The notes: generated by a model not told the origin, from the sequence alone. Numbered from the stretch's first letter, positions 36,861-45,306 are shown. The stretch is DNA of 64,000 bases from Caenibius tardaugens NBRC 16725 (GCF_003860345.1 NZ_CP034179.1:372001-436000), one strand, 5' to 3'. Made by a program: numbers and translations.

Positions 36861-37757
36861 CTATTTCGCCCGGGGCGCGCTTTCCATTTCAAGACGATTG
36901 CGCCCCTTGGCCTTGGCCAGAAACAGCGCCAGTTCCGCCCGCTTTATCGTGTCATCCACCGATTCAGCGATGCGCGATATGCCCGCACTGGCGGTGATCG
37001 TAAAACTGTCCACACCGGATTCACGCCGCAGTTCGGACAAAGTCGTCACGATCCGTTGGCATATCGCGCGCGCTTCTTCACAATCGGTGCCGGGCAGGAT
37101 CACGCCCAGACTTTCATCACCAATCCGCGAAACGATATCCCCTTCGCGCGTCATCGTGCGCAGCAGATCGGAAAACACCACCAGGACCTTGTCGCCGACC
37201 GACTGGCCGTGCTGCATGTTGATGGCCTGGAAATAATCGATGCAGAACAGTGCCAGCGAGCCATTCCTGCGCTCATCGACGAGATGCTGGAGCATGGACA
37301 TAAATGCCTTGCGATTGCTCAATCCCGTAACCGGATCGGTAAGCTCCGCAACGAAAACCCTGCGCTCCAGTTCCCGTCGCTCATCGATGTTGCGCATGAT
37401 GCTCAGCGCACCATAAACCTTGCCCTCGGCGTCTTCCAGACGGCGTATCTGCATTTCAAACCACCGCTTGCGACGATCAGCCGCCAGCACCGCCACTTCG
37501 AACCACACATGCTCCTGCGCGCCCTGAAGCGCAGCATTGTGCTCCGCCATGACCGTATCTTCACAGGAAGGGTGGATGAGATCGAGCAAATGTGGTGCGA
37601 CCAGCGGATCGGGCAGCGGCAGTCCGAGGTGTTCCATTGCCGGTGACGCGTGGATGATAAAACCATCCGGGTCGGTCTTTAGAATAATATCCGACGTGCT
37701 GTCCGCAAGCAGACCGTAGAGCGTCGAGCTCTCTTGCGGCGTAAACTTTATCTCCAT
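36861..37757 (-). CDS. PAS domain protein with degenerate GGDEF domain
   Basis: Protein of about 298 aa. Residues about 10-125 form a PAS sensor domain, and DPVTGLSNR (141-149) opens a diguanylate cyclase-like domain. The active-site signature is altered: ungapped alignment puts GDESL (213-217) where GGDEF should be, and the upstream metal and substrate positions read DYFQAIN rather than DhFKxIND. It is therefore probably not a cyclase, though it may bind GTP or c-di-GMP, or act by protein contact. The start is uncertain; ATG 37757 is used, and GTG 37811 would add 18 residues. A PilZ-XRE gene lies next upstream. Confidence 0.8.
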   Translation of the reverse strand: MEIKFTPQESSTLYGLLADSTSDIILKTDPDGFIIHASPAMEHLGLPLPDPLVAPHLLDLIHPSCEDTVMAEHNAALQGAQEHVWFEVAVLAADRRKRWFEMQIRRLEDAEGKVYGALSIMRNIDERRELERRVFVAELTDPVTGLSNRKAFMSMLQHLVDERRNGSLALFCIDYFQAINMQHGQSVGDKVLVVFSDLLRTMTREGDIVSRIGDESLGVILPGTDCEEARAICQRIVTTLSELRRESGVDSFTITASAGISRIAESVDDTIKRAELALFLAKAKGRNRLEMESAPRAK

Positions 37758-38070
37758 CCGTCGTTCAGCCCCCGGCCATTTAACGACATCCATCAGCACA
37801 GCATGCGACACGGGGCCAACTCAACGCCAATGAACAAACATTGCCCGCCATCCGGAAACACCAAAATCCCCAAACGGACTACCTTTAGTATAAGTAATAC
37901 ATCAATAGTTAACTAACTGTTACTAACTAATCGAATCCATTACCTTACTTTTATTAATTATACATATCTTAACTAAATCACACAACTACTGCGTGATACC
38001 CCGCACCTTTCCGTGTTTTTACGATTTCCTAAAACACGGAAACAGCGCGATATACGAGCAAATAGGCAGA
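37758..38070. other. AT-rich intergenic region
   Basis: These 313 bases hold no gene and are strikingly A+T-rich for this genome, especially 37870-37985. They contain a CtrA-like box (listed separately) and a 10-bp inverted repeat TCCGTGTTTT/AAAACACGGA (38010-38019 and 38031-38040). The inverted repeat may end the PilZ-XRE transcript. The promoter of the PAS-GGDEF gene probably lies here. Confidence 0.6.
37909..37923. promoter_or_regulatory. CtrA-like box TTAA-N7-TTAC
   Basis: TTAA at 37909-37912 and TTAC at 37920-37923 are separated by seven bases, one mismatch from the CtrA consensus TTAA-N7-TTAA. It lies about 150 nt upstream of the PAS-GGDEF start. A chance match in AT-rich DNA is quite possible. 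Confidence 0.3.
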
Positions 38071-38751
38071 TCAAAGTTCGATCATGATGCGCACATTGTC
38101 AGGCCGGGTACCGAAGGCCTGCGCAATCTGTTCCTTGCTGCGTGTCAGAAGCTCACCCAGAACCGACATATCGGGTTCAGCCATCAATGTTGACCGATCG
38201 ACAGACAGCACTTGTGCGAGAGCATCCAGGCGACTTTCGACCGGCCGCGCACGGCCCTGTTCCCAAGCCCAGACGGTTGGCTTGCTCACACCAAGCAATG
38301 TGGCAATCTGGCCCTGCGTCAGCCCTTTTTCCTTCCGCAACCGGTGCAAACGGCCACCGAACGATTCATCACCGGATACAGACGCCGGCACCGCATCCAT
38401 CGGGCGATTGCCATCTCTCTCCACATCGGGAACCGCACTGCGCAGCGCCACCGCGCTCAACACATTCTTCCCGATAGGCGTCGCAAACTGGCAACCTATC
38501 AGGCCGCCGCTTCGCCAGATCACGCTCGCCTGCACGCCCCCGGCCTCTGGCAGATCGATCGAAATAATATCGTCCACGTCCAGAGCCGCTTCACTGTGCA
38601 GCAGAAGACCCGTTTCCGAGATATTGTACAATGTCATGAATGCGCTGCCACCACGCATGCCCGCGCCGCGCACATCAAGCTTAACAGCGCGACGTGGCGC
38701 CCTTGCAATAACGCTCTGCAACAAATCTTCAGAATGCGCCTTATTGGCCAT
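38071..38751 (-). CDS. PilZ domain fused to XRE helix-turn-helix
   Basis: Protein of 226 aa with an unusual pairing. Residues about 16-95 look like PilZ: arginines R17, R20 and R21, then N43-I-S45-E-T-G48, which fits the c-di-GMP-binding RxxxR and D/NxSxxG motifs. Residues about 133-185 are an XRE helix-turn-helix (LRKEKGLTQGQIATLLGVSK). If PilZ binds the second messenger, this would be a c-di-GMP-responsive transcription factor. It sits upstream of a degenerate GGDEF gene on the same strand, with a 313-nt AT-rich gap. Targets are unknown. Confidence 0.8.
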   Translation of the reverse strand: MANKAHSEDLLQSVIARAPRRAVKLDVRGAGMRGGSAFMTLYNISETGLLLHSEAALDVDDIISIDLPEAGGVQASVIWRSGGLIGCQFATPIGKNVLSAVALRSAVPDVERDGNRPMDAVPASVSGDESFGGRLHRLRKEKGLTQGQIATLLGVSKPTVWAWEQGRARPVESRLDALAQVLSVDRSTLMAEPDMSVLGELLTRSKEQIAQAFGTRPDNVRIMIEL

Positions 38752-38894
38752 TAGCGTTGACTCCCGAAAGGAAGTCCACAGTGCCTCTCAGTGGTTAAGA
38801 CGAGGTTAGGAACCGTTAGGGAATTTACTCCTATCCCGGACTGAAAAGTAAATTTTTTCGACAACCCGTGCGCGATATGCGTGAACCAACGCAT

Positions 38895-38923
38895 AAAAAA
38901 AGCCTCGCGATTTCTCGCGAGGC
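38895..38923 (-). terminator. Rho-independent terminator of the decarboxylase gene
   Basis: A 9-bp perfect stem (38902-38910 with 38915-38923) is followed, on the minus strand, by seven U residues (complement of 38895-38901). It lies 27 nt past the decarboxylase stop. Confidence 0.92.
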
Positions 38924-38949
38924 CTGATTTTTTCTGATCGCGGAAGCCC

Positions 38950-40155
38950 TTAGCGCAGGCTCACCACATTGTCGCTCTGGCGCGGATCGGCCCGATCCCC
39001 ACGATAGAGGCTTGCCATGGGCTCATCCGCCACGCGAACCACTTCCCCACGGCCGAAACCGTTGAATGCGGTGCGCATCGCGCAACCATAGGCGCCAAGC
39101 ATGCCAACCTCGATATAGTCACCCGCCACCACATCGCCGGGCAGCATGAACGGGCCTTCCATATAGTCGGCATCGTCGCAGGTCGGACCATAGAACGCGA
39201 ATTCCGCTTCCGACGCAGAACGGCTTGCGTCCAGCACCTTCACCGGGAAACGCCAGCCCACATGCGCCGCGTCGAACAACGCGCCGTAAGCGCCGTCATT
39301 GATGTACAGTTCTTCACCGCGACGCTTCTCGACCTTGACGATCAGCGAGCTGTATTCCGCGCACAGCGCACGACCGGGTTCGCACCACAGTTCGGCGTTG
39401 TAAGCGATCGGCAGCGCTTCGAAATGGCGATGGATGATCGCAAAATAGTCTTCCAGCGGCGGCGGTTCCATCCCCGGATAAACCGACGGAAAACCACCCC
39501 CGACATCGACGATGTCGACCGTGACAGCAGCCTGGGCAATCGCCGCACGCACGCGATCAAGCGCCTGCACATAGGCGAACGGGGTCATCGCCTGACTTCC
39601 GACATGGAAGCAGACACCCAGCCAGTCGGCGACCTGACGGGTTGCCTGCAGCAGCGGCGCGGCATTGGCGAGATCCACGCCAAACTTCGACGCGAGGCTC
39701 AGTTCGGAATATTCCGAAGACACGCGCAGACGCACGCAGAGGCGCAGGTCAGCCGCGACATTCCCCGCAGCATCCTTCGTCGCTTCGACGATCTTGTTCA
39801 GTTCTTCCTCGGTATCGAGGCTGAACGTACGAACGCCGTGGTCGAAATAGGCTTCGCGAATTGCGCTGGCGGTCTTGACCGGATGCATGAAGCACAGCGT
39901 GGCATCGGGCAGCAGGCCACGCACCATCCGCACTTCCGCAATCGAGGCCACATCGTAATGCGTGATGCCCGAGGCCCACAGAATCTCGATGAGATCGGGC
40001 GAGGGATTCGCCTTCACCGCATACAGCGATTTGCCCGGGAACTTCTCCGCAAAGAAGCGTCCGGCGCGCGCAGCTGCGTGCGGGCGGTTGAGAATTACAG
40101 GTTCGTCCGGCGCGAGGTCGCGGACTACAGCCGATGCATCAGGATAGATGTACAA
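38950..40155 (-). CDS. Ornithine/lysine decarboxylase (type III fold, PLP)
   Basis: Alanine-racemase-fold decarboxylase of 401 aa. The PLP lysine is K48 in YAVKANP. HVGSQ (184-188) and EPGR (259-262) contact the cofactor, and C326 in GPTCDDAD is the catalytic cysteine of eukaryote-type ornithine decarboxylases. It would make putrescine (or cadaverine) from ornithine (or lysine). Two further spermidine genes lie upstream, so ornithine is the more likely substrate. The start is TTG at 40155. A 192-nt leader with a stable inverted repeat precedes it, and a strong terminator follows. Confidence 0.92.
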   Translation of the reverse strand: MYIYPDASAVVRDLAPDEPVILNRPHAAARAGRFFAEKFPGKSLYAVKANPSPDLIEILWASGITHYDVASIAEVRMVRGLLPDATLCFMHPVKTASAIREAYFDHGVRTFSLDTEEELNKIVEATKDAAGNVAADLRLCVRLRVSSEYSELSLASKFGVDLANAAPLLQATRQVADWLGVCFHVGSQAMTPFAYVQALDRVRAAIAQAAVTVDIVDVGGGFPSVYPGMEPPPLEDYFAIIHRHFEALPIAYNAELWCEPGRALCAEYSSLIVKVEKRRGEELYINDGAYGALFDAAHVGWRFPVKVLDASRSASEAEFAFYGPTCDDADYMEGPFMLPGDVVAGDYIEVGMLGAYGCAMRTAFNGFGRGEVVRVADEPMASLYRGDRADPRQSDNVVSLR

Positions 40156-40276
40156 CTCAAGGGACCCCCATAACGGTTAGTTAGACAAAGGCTGCCTTGC
40201 GGTTTGGAAGTCCCCTTGGGGCAGCGGGGGTGGGCTATAAACCCGGCGAGATGAACTGCAAGTGAAAATGCGCCCC

Positions 40277-40348
40277 ATCGTTCGATGTGCCGGATATTCC
40301 AAATAAAACCGGGCAGTTAGAAGGAATTCACCCGACCTTTCGAACGAT
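40277..40348 (-). promoter_or_regulatory. Structured leader of the decarboxylase gene, possible speF-type RNA
   Basis: In the 192-nt gap between nspC and the decarboxylase, ATCGTTCGA (40277-40285) pairs perfectly with TCGAACGAT (40340-40348). Inside, TGCCGG and CCGGGCA form a second stem with one bulge. A speF RNA motif is known upstream of ornithine decarboxylase genes in alphaproteobacteria. I cannot confirm that this sequence matches it; the hairpin could equally be a transcript end for nspC. Confidence 0.4.
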
Positions 40349-41547
40349 CATGAAAGACGGTTACGGAAGTCCTCGTAGCCAAAGCGGCGAATCTGTTCGA
40401 GCGAGTCGCTTTCCGAATCCCACAACCAGATCGATGGCAGTGGCACGCCGTTGAACGTCGTGGTCTTCACCATGGAATAATGCGCCTGATCCAGAAACGC
40501 GATGCGCTGCCCCGGCTCGCACGGCACGGGGAGGCGATAGTCGCCAATCACATCGCCTGCGAGACAGGATGGCCCGCCCAGTCGCACGGCCCCGCCCTGC
40601 CCCTCGTCGATTTGCACCCCATCCAGCGGCTCTTCGCCAAGCAGTGCCGGGCGATAGGGCGCCTCGATCACATCGGGCATATGGCAGGTCGCGGAAATGT
40701 CCGTGATTGCCAGGGGCATGCCATTCCAGTGCGAATCCAGCAGCGTCCCGACCAGGATACCGGCATCAAGCGCCACGGCTTCACCGGGCTCCAGATAGAC
40801 TTCGCACCCCGTGTCGTCCTGAACGTCCTTCAGGAACTCCACCAGTTCATCGCGTTGGTAATCGGCGCGGGTAATATGATGCCCACCCCCGAAATTCAGC
40901 CATTTGAGCTGATCGAAATAAGGCTCCAGATGATCGAACACCACGTCCCACGTCCGGGCCAGCGGTTCGAAATCCTGTTCGCACAGGGTATGGAAATGGA
41001 CGCCATCGACCATTTCCAGATGTTCGGCCTTCAACTGATTGATCGGGAAGCCGAGCCGGGAATGGGGGGCGCACGGATCATACCGCGGCACTTCGCCTTC
41101 GGCATGCATCGGGTTGATACGCAGGCCCACATCGAAATCATCGCCGCGTGCACGGGCCCGCAACAGCACATCGCTGAACCGTTCGATCTGCATCGGCGAA
41201 TTGAAGATCACATGATCGGACAGGCGGCAGATCTCATCCAGATCTTCCGCTTTATAAGCGGCGCAATAAGTCGCGATTTCGCCGTCATAGTGTTCTGCGG
41301 CAAGCAGCGCTTCCCACAGCCCCGAGGTGCAAACCCCGTCGAGATACTCGCCCAGAATCGGCGCTGTCGACCACATCGAGAACGCTTTCAGCGCCCCCAG
41401 AACCTTCGCGCCCGAACGTTCACGGATATCATCGAGTATCCGCAAATTCTCACGCAATTTCGCCGCATCCACCACGAATGCAGGGCTATCGACGCGATAC
41501 AGGTCGAAACGGGCAAACGCCCCGGGATCTCCAGCACGGGTTTCCAT
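40348..41547 (-). CDS. nspC: Carboxynorspermidine/carboxyspermidine decarboxylase
   Basis: PLP enzyme of 399 aa from the same fold type as the neighbouring decarboxylase, but of the NspC group. The PLP lysine is K54 in GALKAFSMW. HFHTLCEQ, NFGGGHH and EPGEAVALD are family blocks, and GGPSCLAGDVIGDY holds the catalytic cysteine. It removes the carboxyl group from carboxyspermidine to give spermidine. Its ATG shares one base with the stop of the small membrane protein gene (TGATG). Confidence 0.94.
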   Translation of the reverse strand: METRAGDPGAFARFDLYRVDSPAFVVDAAKLRENLRILDDIRERSGAKVLGALKAFSMWSTAPILGEYLDGVCTSGLWEALLAAEHYDGEIATYCAAYKAEDLDEICRLSDHVIFNSPMQIERFSDVLLRARARGDDFDVGLRINPMHAEGEVPRYDPCAPHSRLGFPINQLKAEHLEMVDGVHFHTLCEQDFEPLARTWDVVFDHLEPYFDQLKWLNFGGGHHITRADYQRDELVEFLKDVQDDTGCEVYLEPGEAVALDAGILVGTLLDSHWNGMPLAITDISATCHMPDVIEAPYRPALLGEEPLDGVQIDEGQGGAVRLGGPSCLAGDVIGDYRLPVPCEPGQRIAFLDQAHYSMVKTTTFNGVPLPSIWLWDSESDSLEQIRRFGYEDFRNRLS

Positions 41548-41897
41548 CAGCCGAAAGGTGCCTTGAATATGAAGAAAGCGCCAGCCGCAATGAGAACGAA
41601 GCCCAGCATCTGGCTAAGCCCCGGACGTTGATCGAACAGCACCCAGGCAATGATGACGAACGTCACCAGCGAGAGAACTTCCTGCAACGTTTTCAGTTCG
41701 GCGAGCGAATATGTGCGCGCGCCAATCCGGTTGGCGGGCACGGCGAGACAGTATTCGAAGAACGCGATGCCCCAGCTTGCGAGGATGGCCAGCCACAAGG
41801 CCCGTGAAGGCGCCTTGAGATGGCCATACCATGCGAGGTTCATCAACAGGTTCGACCCTGCGAGCAAACCGACAGGGACAAGCGCGTTCCAGTTCAT
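41547..41897 (-). CDS. Small DMT-type membrane protein (DUF486-like)
   Basis: Protein of 116 aa with four predicted transmembrane helices (about 4-24, 32-52, 71-87 and 93-112). Motifs such as SNLLMNLAWYGHLK, ASWGIAFFEY and ANRIGA are typical of the DUF486 branch of the drug/metabolite transporter superfamily. Family function is unknown. It is embedded between the two spermidine genes, 7 nt after the dehydrogenase and overlapping nspC. A polyamine or precursor transport role is conceivable but unproven. Confidence 0.8.
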   Translation of the reverse strand: MNWNALVPVGLLAGSNLLMNLAWYGHLKAPSRALWLAILASWGIAFFEYCLAVPANRIGARTYSLAELKTLQEVLSLVTFVIIAWVLFDQRPGLSQMLGFVLIAAGAFFIFKAPFG

Positions 41898-41904
41898 CGT
41901 GCGA

Positions 41905-43116
41905 TTAAAAAGCCACCGGCCCGGGCAGTTCTTCCACCGACCACGGCAGGCCGTGCTGGTTCAGCATATCCATGAACGGATCGGGATCGAACTGTTCGAT
42001 ATTGAACACGCCCTCACCCTTCCACGCACCGGTCAGCACCATCGCGGCGCCAATCATCGCGGGAACCCCGGTGGTATAGCTGACAGCCTGGTTGCCGGTT
42101 TCGGCATAGGCGTCTTCATGGTCGCAGATATTCTTGATGTAGAACGTCTTTTCACCGCTGCCATCCAGCGCTTCGCCCGTTGCGATATCGCCGATATTGG
42201 TTTTGCCCTTCGTCGTCGGGCCGAGGCTGGCGGGTTCCGGCAGAACCGCCTTGAGAAACTGCAGCGGAATGATTTCCTGCCCGTTGTAGATCACCGGATC
42301 GATCCGGGTCATGCCGACATTCTGCAACACGGTCAGGTGTTTGATGTATTCATCGCCGAAGGTCATCCAGAACCGGCCGCGCTCCATCTCGGGGATGAAC
42401 CGCGCCAGGCTTTCCAGTTCCTCGTGATACATCAGGTACATGTTCTTGGGGCCAACGCCTTCGAAATCGAATTCGACCTTGTTGGCCATGGCCGGCGTTT
42501 CGACGAAATCGCCGTTTTCCCAATGGCGCGCGGGCGCGGTCACTTCGCGGATGTTGATTTCGGGATTGAAGTTGGTGGCAAACGCCTGACCGTGGTCACC
42601 ACCGTTGCAATCGAGGATGTCCAGCGTGCGAATGGTCTTGAGCTTGTGCTTCTTCAGCCACATGGCGAAAACGCTGGTCACACCGGGATCGAACCCGCTG
42701 CCCAGCAGGGCCATAATGCCCTTTTCCTTGAAGCGATCGTGATAGGCCCACTGCCACTTGTATTCGAACTTCGCTTCGTCGAGCGGTTCGTAATTGGCCG
42801 TGTCGAGATAATCGACGCCCGTGGCAAGGCACGCGTCCATGATCGCGAGATCCTGATAGGGCAACGCCAGATTGACGACGAGCCGCGGCTGGATCTGTTC
42901 GATCAGCGCGGTGGTCGCCGGAACATCGTCGGCATCGATGGCATATGTGGCGATGGCCACACCGGTACGCTGCTTCACCGATTCGGCAATTGCATCACAC
43001 TTGCTCTTCGTCCGGCTTGCGAGATGGATATCGCTGAAAATACCGGGATTCATCGCCATCTTATGGACAGCAACAGAACCGACACCACCTGCACCGATCA
43101 CCAATACCCTGCTCAC
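41905..43116 (-). CDS. Carboxynorspermidine/carboxyspermidine dehydrogenase
   Basis: Saccharopine dehydrogenase-like reductase of 403 aa. GAGGVG (8-13) starts the NADPH-binding fold, and GSGFDPGVTSVFA and HGQAFATNFNPEINIREV are typical of CASDH. It reductively couples aspartate semialdehyde with putrescine to form carboxyspermidine, the substrate of NspC. The start is GTG at 43116 with AAAGGAG upstream; a longer reading to 43176 is unlikely. It is the first gene of the polyamine cluster. Confidence 0.9.
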   Translation of the reverse strand: MSRVLVIGAGGVGSVAVHKMAMNPGIFSDIHLASRTKSKCDAIAESVKQRTGVAIATYAIDADDVPATTALIEQIQPRLVVNLALPYQDLAIMDACLATGVDYLDTANYEPLDEAKFEYKWQWAYHDRFKEKGIMALLGSGFDPGVTSVFAMWLKKHKLKTIRTLDILDCNGGDHGQAFATNFNPEINIREVTAPARHWENGDFVETPAMANKVEFDFEGVGPKNMYLMYHEELESLARFIPEMERGRFWMTFGDEYIKHLTVLQNVGMTRIDPVIYNGQEIIPLQFLKAVLPEPASLGPTTKGKTNIGDIATGEALDGSGEKTFYIKNICDHEDAYAETGNQAVSYTTGVPAMIGAAMVLTGAWKGEGVFNIEQFDPDPFMDMLNQHGLPWSVEELPGPVAF

Positions 43117-43312
43117 GAACGTCTCCTTTGGCCGAAGCGGAAGCCGGGCATATAGGCCCGGATTATGACAGCACAATACAGGCCCGCGTGCACATGTATG
43201 GCCTGCTCAGGCGGTAACGGCAAAAGCATCCGCCATCCGGCAGACCCAGTACACCCTTGAAAACAGGCCGTGCGATTGGCGGAGGTTATAGCGCCGCCAA
43301 CATGCGGGGGCT

Positions 43313-44290
43313 TTACGCCCCGGCCGTTTCCGCTTCGTTGCGGGCGAATTCCAGCGTGCCCAGAAACCGTTCGGCATCCAGCGCGGCCATGCACCCGGTG
43401 CCAGCGGCAGTCACCGCCTGACGATAGGTATGATCCATCACGTCACCGCAGGCGAACACGCCGGGAATGGCCGTTTTGGGCGTACCCGGCTCGACGATCA
43501 GATAACCGGAATCGTCCGTCGGCAACTTACCCGCGAACAGTTCGGTCGAGGGCGCGTGACCAATGGCAACGAACGCGCCCTGTGTGGCGAATTCGCTCAT
43601 CTCGCCGGTCTGCGTATCGCGCAGCGACAGGGCCGTCAGACCCACGCCCGTGGGATCGCCAAGGAAGCTTTCAACCGCCTTGTTCCACAGCACCGAAATC
43701 TTCGGATTGGCGAACAGGCGATCCTGCAGGATCTTTTCCGCCCGCAGTTCATCGCGGCGGTGGATCAGGGTCACGTCATCGCTGTGATTGGTTAGGTACA
43801 ACGCTTCTTCCACGGCCGTGTTGCCGCCGCCGATCACCACGACCTTCTTGCCGCGATAGAAAAACCCGTCGCACGTGGCGCAAGCAGACACGCCCTTCCC
43901 CGAAAACAGCTCTTCCCCGGGGACGCCCAGCCATTTCGCCTGCGCGCCCGTGGCGATCACCAGCGTATCGCCTTCATAGACATCGCCGCCATCGCCGATG
44001 GCCCGGAACGGCGATCCATGGGCAAGATCGACTTCGACAATCGTATCCCACAGCATCCGCGTGCCGACATGTTCGGCCTGCGCCTGCATTTCCTGCATCA
44101 GCCACGGCCCCTGAATCACATCGCGGAAACCGGGATAATTCTCGACATCGGTGGTGATCGTCAGCTGCCCGCCGGGTTGCAGCCCCTGCACTACGATCGG
44201 CTCCATCCCGGCGCGCGCGCCATAGATTGCCGCCGACAGGCCCGCCGGGCCCGAACCGATAATGAGCATGCGTGTCTTGTGAATCGCCAT
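43313..44290 (-). CDS. trxB: Thioredoxin-disulfide reductase
   Basis: Flavoprotein of 325 aa. It passes electrons from NADPH to thioredoxin. FAD-binding GSGPAG (12-17), the redox pair C137-A-T-C140 and the NADPH-binding GGGNTAVEEA are all present. GGAGGAATTC lies directly before the ATG at 44290, fixing the start 16 codons inside the longest frame. It is divergent from the hydrolase gene at 44422. Confidence 0.96.
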   Translation of the reverse strand: MAIHKTRMLIIGSGPAGLSAAIYGARAGMEPIVVQGLQPGGQLTITTDVENYPGFRDVIQGPWLMQEMQAQAEHVGTRMLWDTIVEVDLAHGSPFRAIGDGGDVYEGDTLVIATGAQAKWLGVPGEELFSGKGVSACATCDGFFYRGKKVVVIGGGNTAVEEALYLTNHSDDVTLIHRRDELRAEKILQDRLFANPKISVLWNKAVESFLGDPTGVGLTALSLRDTQTGEMSEFATQGAFVAIGHAPSTELFAGKLPTDDSGYLIVEPGTPKTAIPGVFACGDVMDHTYRQAVTAAGTGCMAALDAERFLGTLEFARNEAETAGA

Positions 44291-44421
44291 GAATTCCTCC
44301 GAACCGCGCAGATAGGGCGGCAGGCCCCGGAATGCCACCCCCGCTCGTTCTATCGGCAGGGCAAGCAGAGCTTTCTTCGCCCCGATTGACTGGCTCCGGA
44401 GAACCGCGCAAAGCTATCGCT

Positions 44422-45291
44422 GTGAAAATACTCGGCCCCACATCGAACAGCTTCATCTCGCAGCGCCTCAAGCTCCATTACGTGGACTGGGGCAATCCGG
44501 ATGCTCCCCCCCTTATCCTGCAACATGGCGGGCGCGATCATTGCCGCAGTTGGGACTGGGTGGCAGAAGAACTGCGCAAGGACTGGCACGTCATCTGCCC
44601 CGATCTGCGCGGGCATGGCGACAGCGCGTGGTCGGCTGACGGCAATTACACCTTCAACGCCTATGTCTATGATTTCGCGCAGCTTGTGCACACGCTGGGC
44701 TATGACAAGGTCACGATCGTCGCCCATTCGCTGGGCGGCAATATTACGGCGCGGTTCGCGGGGCTTTATCCCGAAAAAGTCGCCAAATATGTGAATATCG
44801 AAGGGCTTGGCCTGACCCCGCAGGATCTGCTGGACCGCAAGCGCCTGCCCATGGCCGACCTGTTTCGCGAATGGATCGAACGCAAGCGCGGGGCATCGGG
44901 CCGCGCGCCGCGCCGGTACCCCACGCTGGAAGCCGCCTATCGCCGGATGATCGAGGAAAACGATTATCTCACCGAAGAACAGGCCCGCCACCTGACTGTG
45001 CACGGCGCCAGCCGCAACGAGGATGGCACCTTCAGCTGGAAGTTCGATCCCTATCTCAACGTCTGGCCGTTTTCCGACCTGACCCCCGAACAGATCCAGT
45101 CGCTCTGGGCGGCCATCACCTGCCCGACGCTGCTGCTGTGGGGCAAGAACAGCTTCTTCCCCAGCCCTGCAACCGATGGACGGCTGGATTTCTTCCAGAA
45201 CGCGCGACTGGAAGAATTCGAGAATGCGGGCCACTGGTTGCACCATGACCAGTTCGACCGCTTCATGCGGGAATTGCGCGGCTTCCTCTAA
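44422..45291 (+). CDS. Alpha/beta hydrolase
   Basis: Protein of about 289 aa with the alpha/beta hydrolase fold. HGGRDHCRSWDW follows strand 3, the nucleophile elbow is AHSLGGN with S103, and H271 in GHWLHHD would be the catalytic histidine. The usual acid after strand 7 is missing (WGKNSFFP has Ser there). E127 in NIEGLG after strand 6 may serve instead, as in some related hydrolases. The start GTG at 44422 is a guess without a clear ribosome site. The substrate is unknown. Confidence 0.85.
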   Translation: MKILGPTSNSFISQRLKLHYVDWGNPDAPPLILQHGGRDHCRSWDWVAEELRKDWHVICPDLRGHGDSAWSADGNYTFNAYVYDFAQLVHTLGYDKVTIVAHSLGGNITARFAGLYPEKVAKYVNIEGLGLTPQDLLDRKRLPMADLFREWIERKRGASGRAPRRYPTLEAAYRRMIEENDYLTEEQARHLTVHGASRNEDGTFSWKFDPYLNVWPFSDLTPEQIQSLWAAITCPTLLLWGKNSFFPSPATDGRLDFFQNARLEEFENAGHWLHHDQFDRFMRELRGFL

Positions 45292-45306
45292 TCCCGCGCC
45301 GCACTG

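Noticed and set aside
41650-43155. 501-codon open frame opposite the carboxyspermidine dehydrogenase gene
   Set aside because: Antisense to a conserved gene with a good ribosome site; no homologue recognised.
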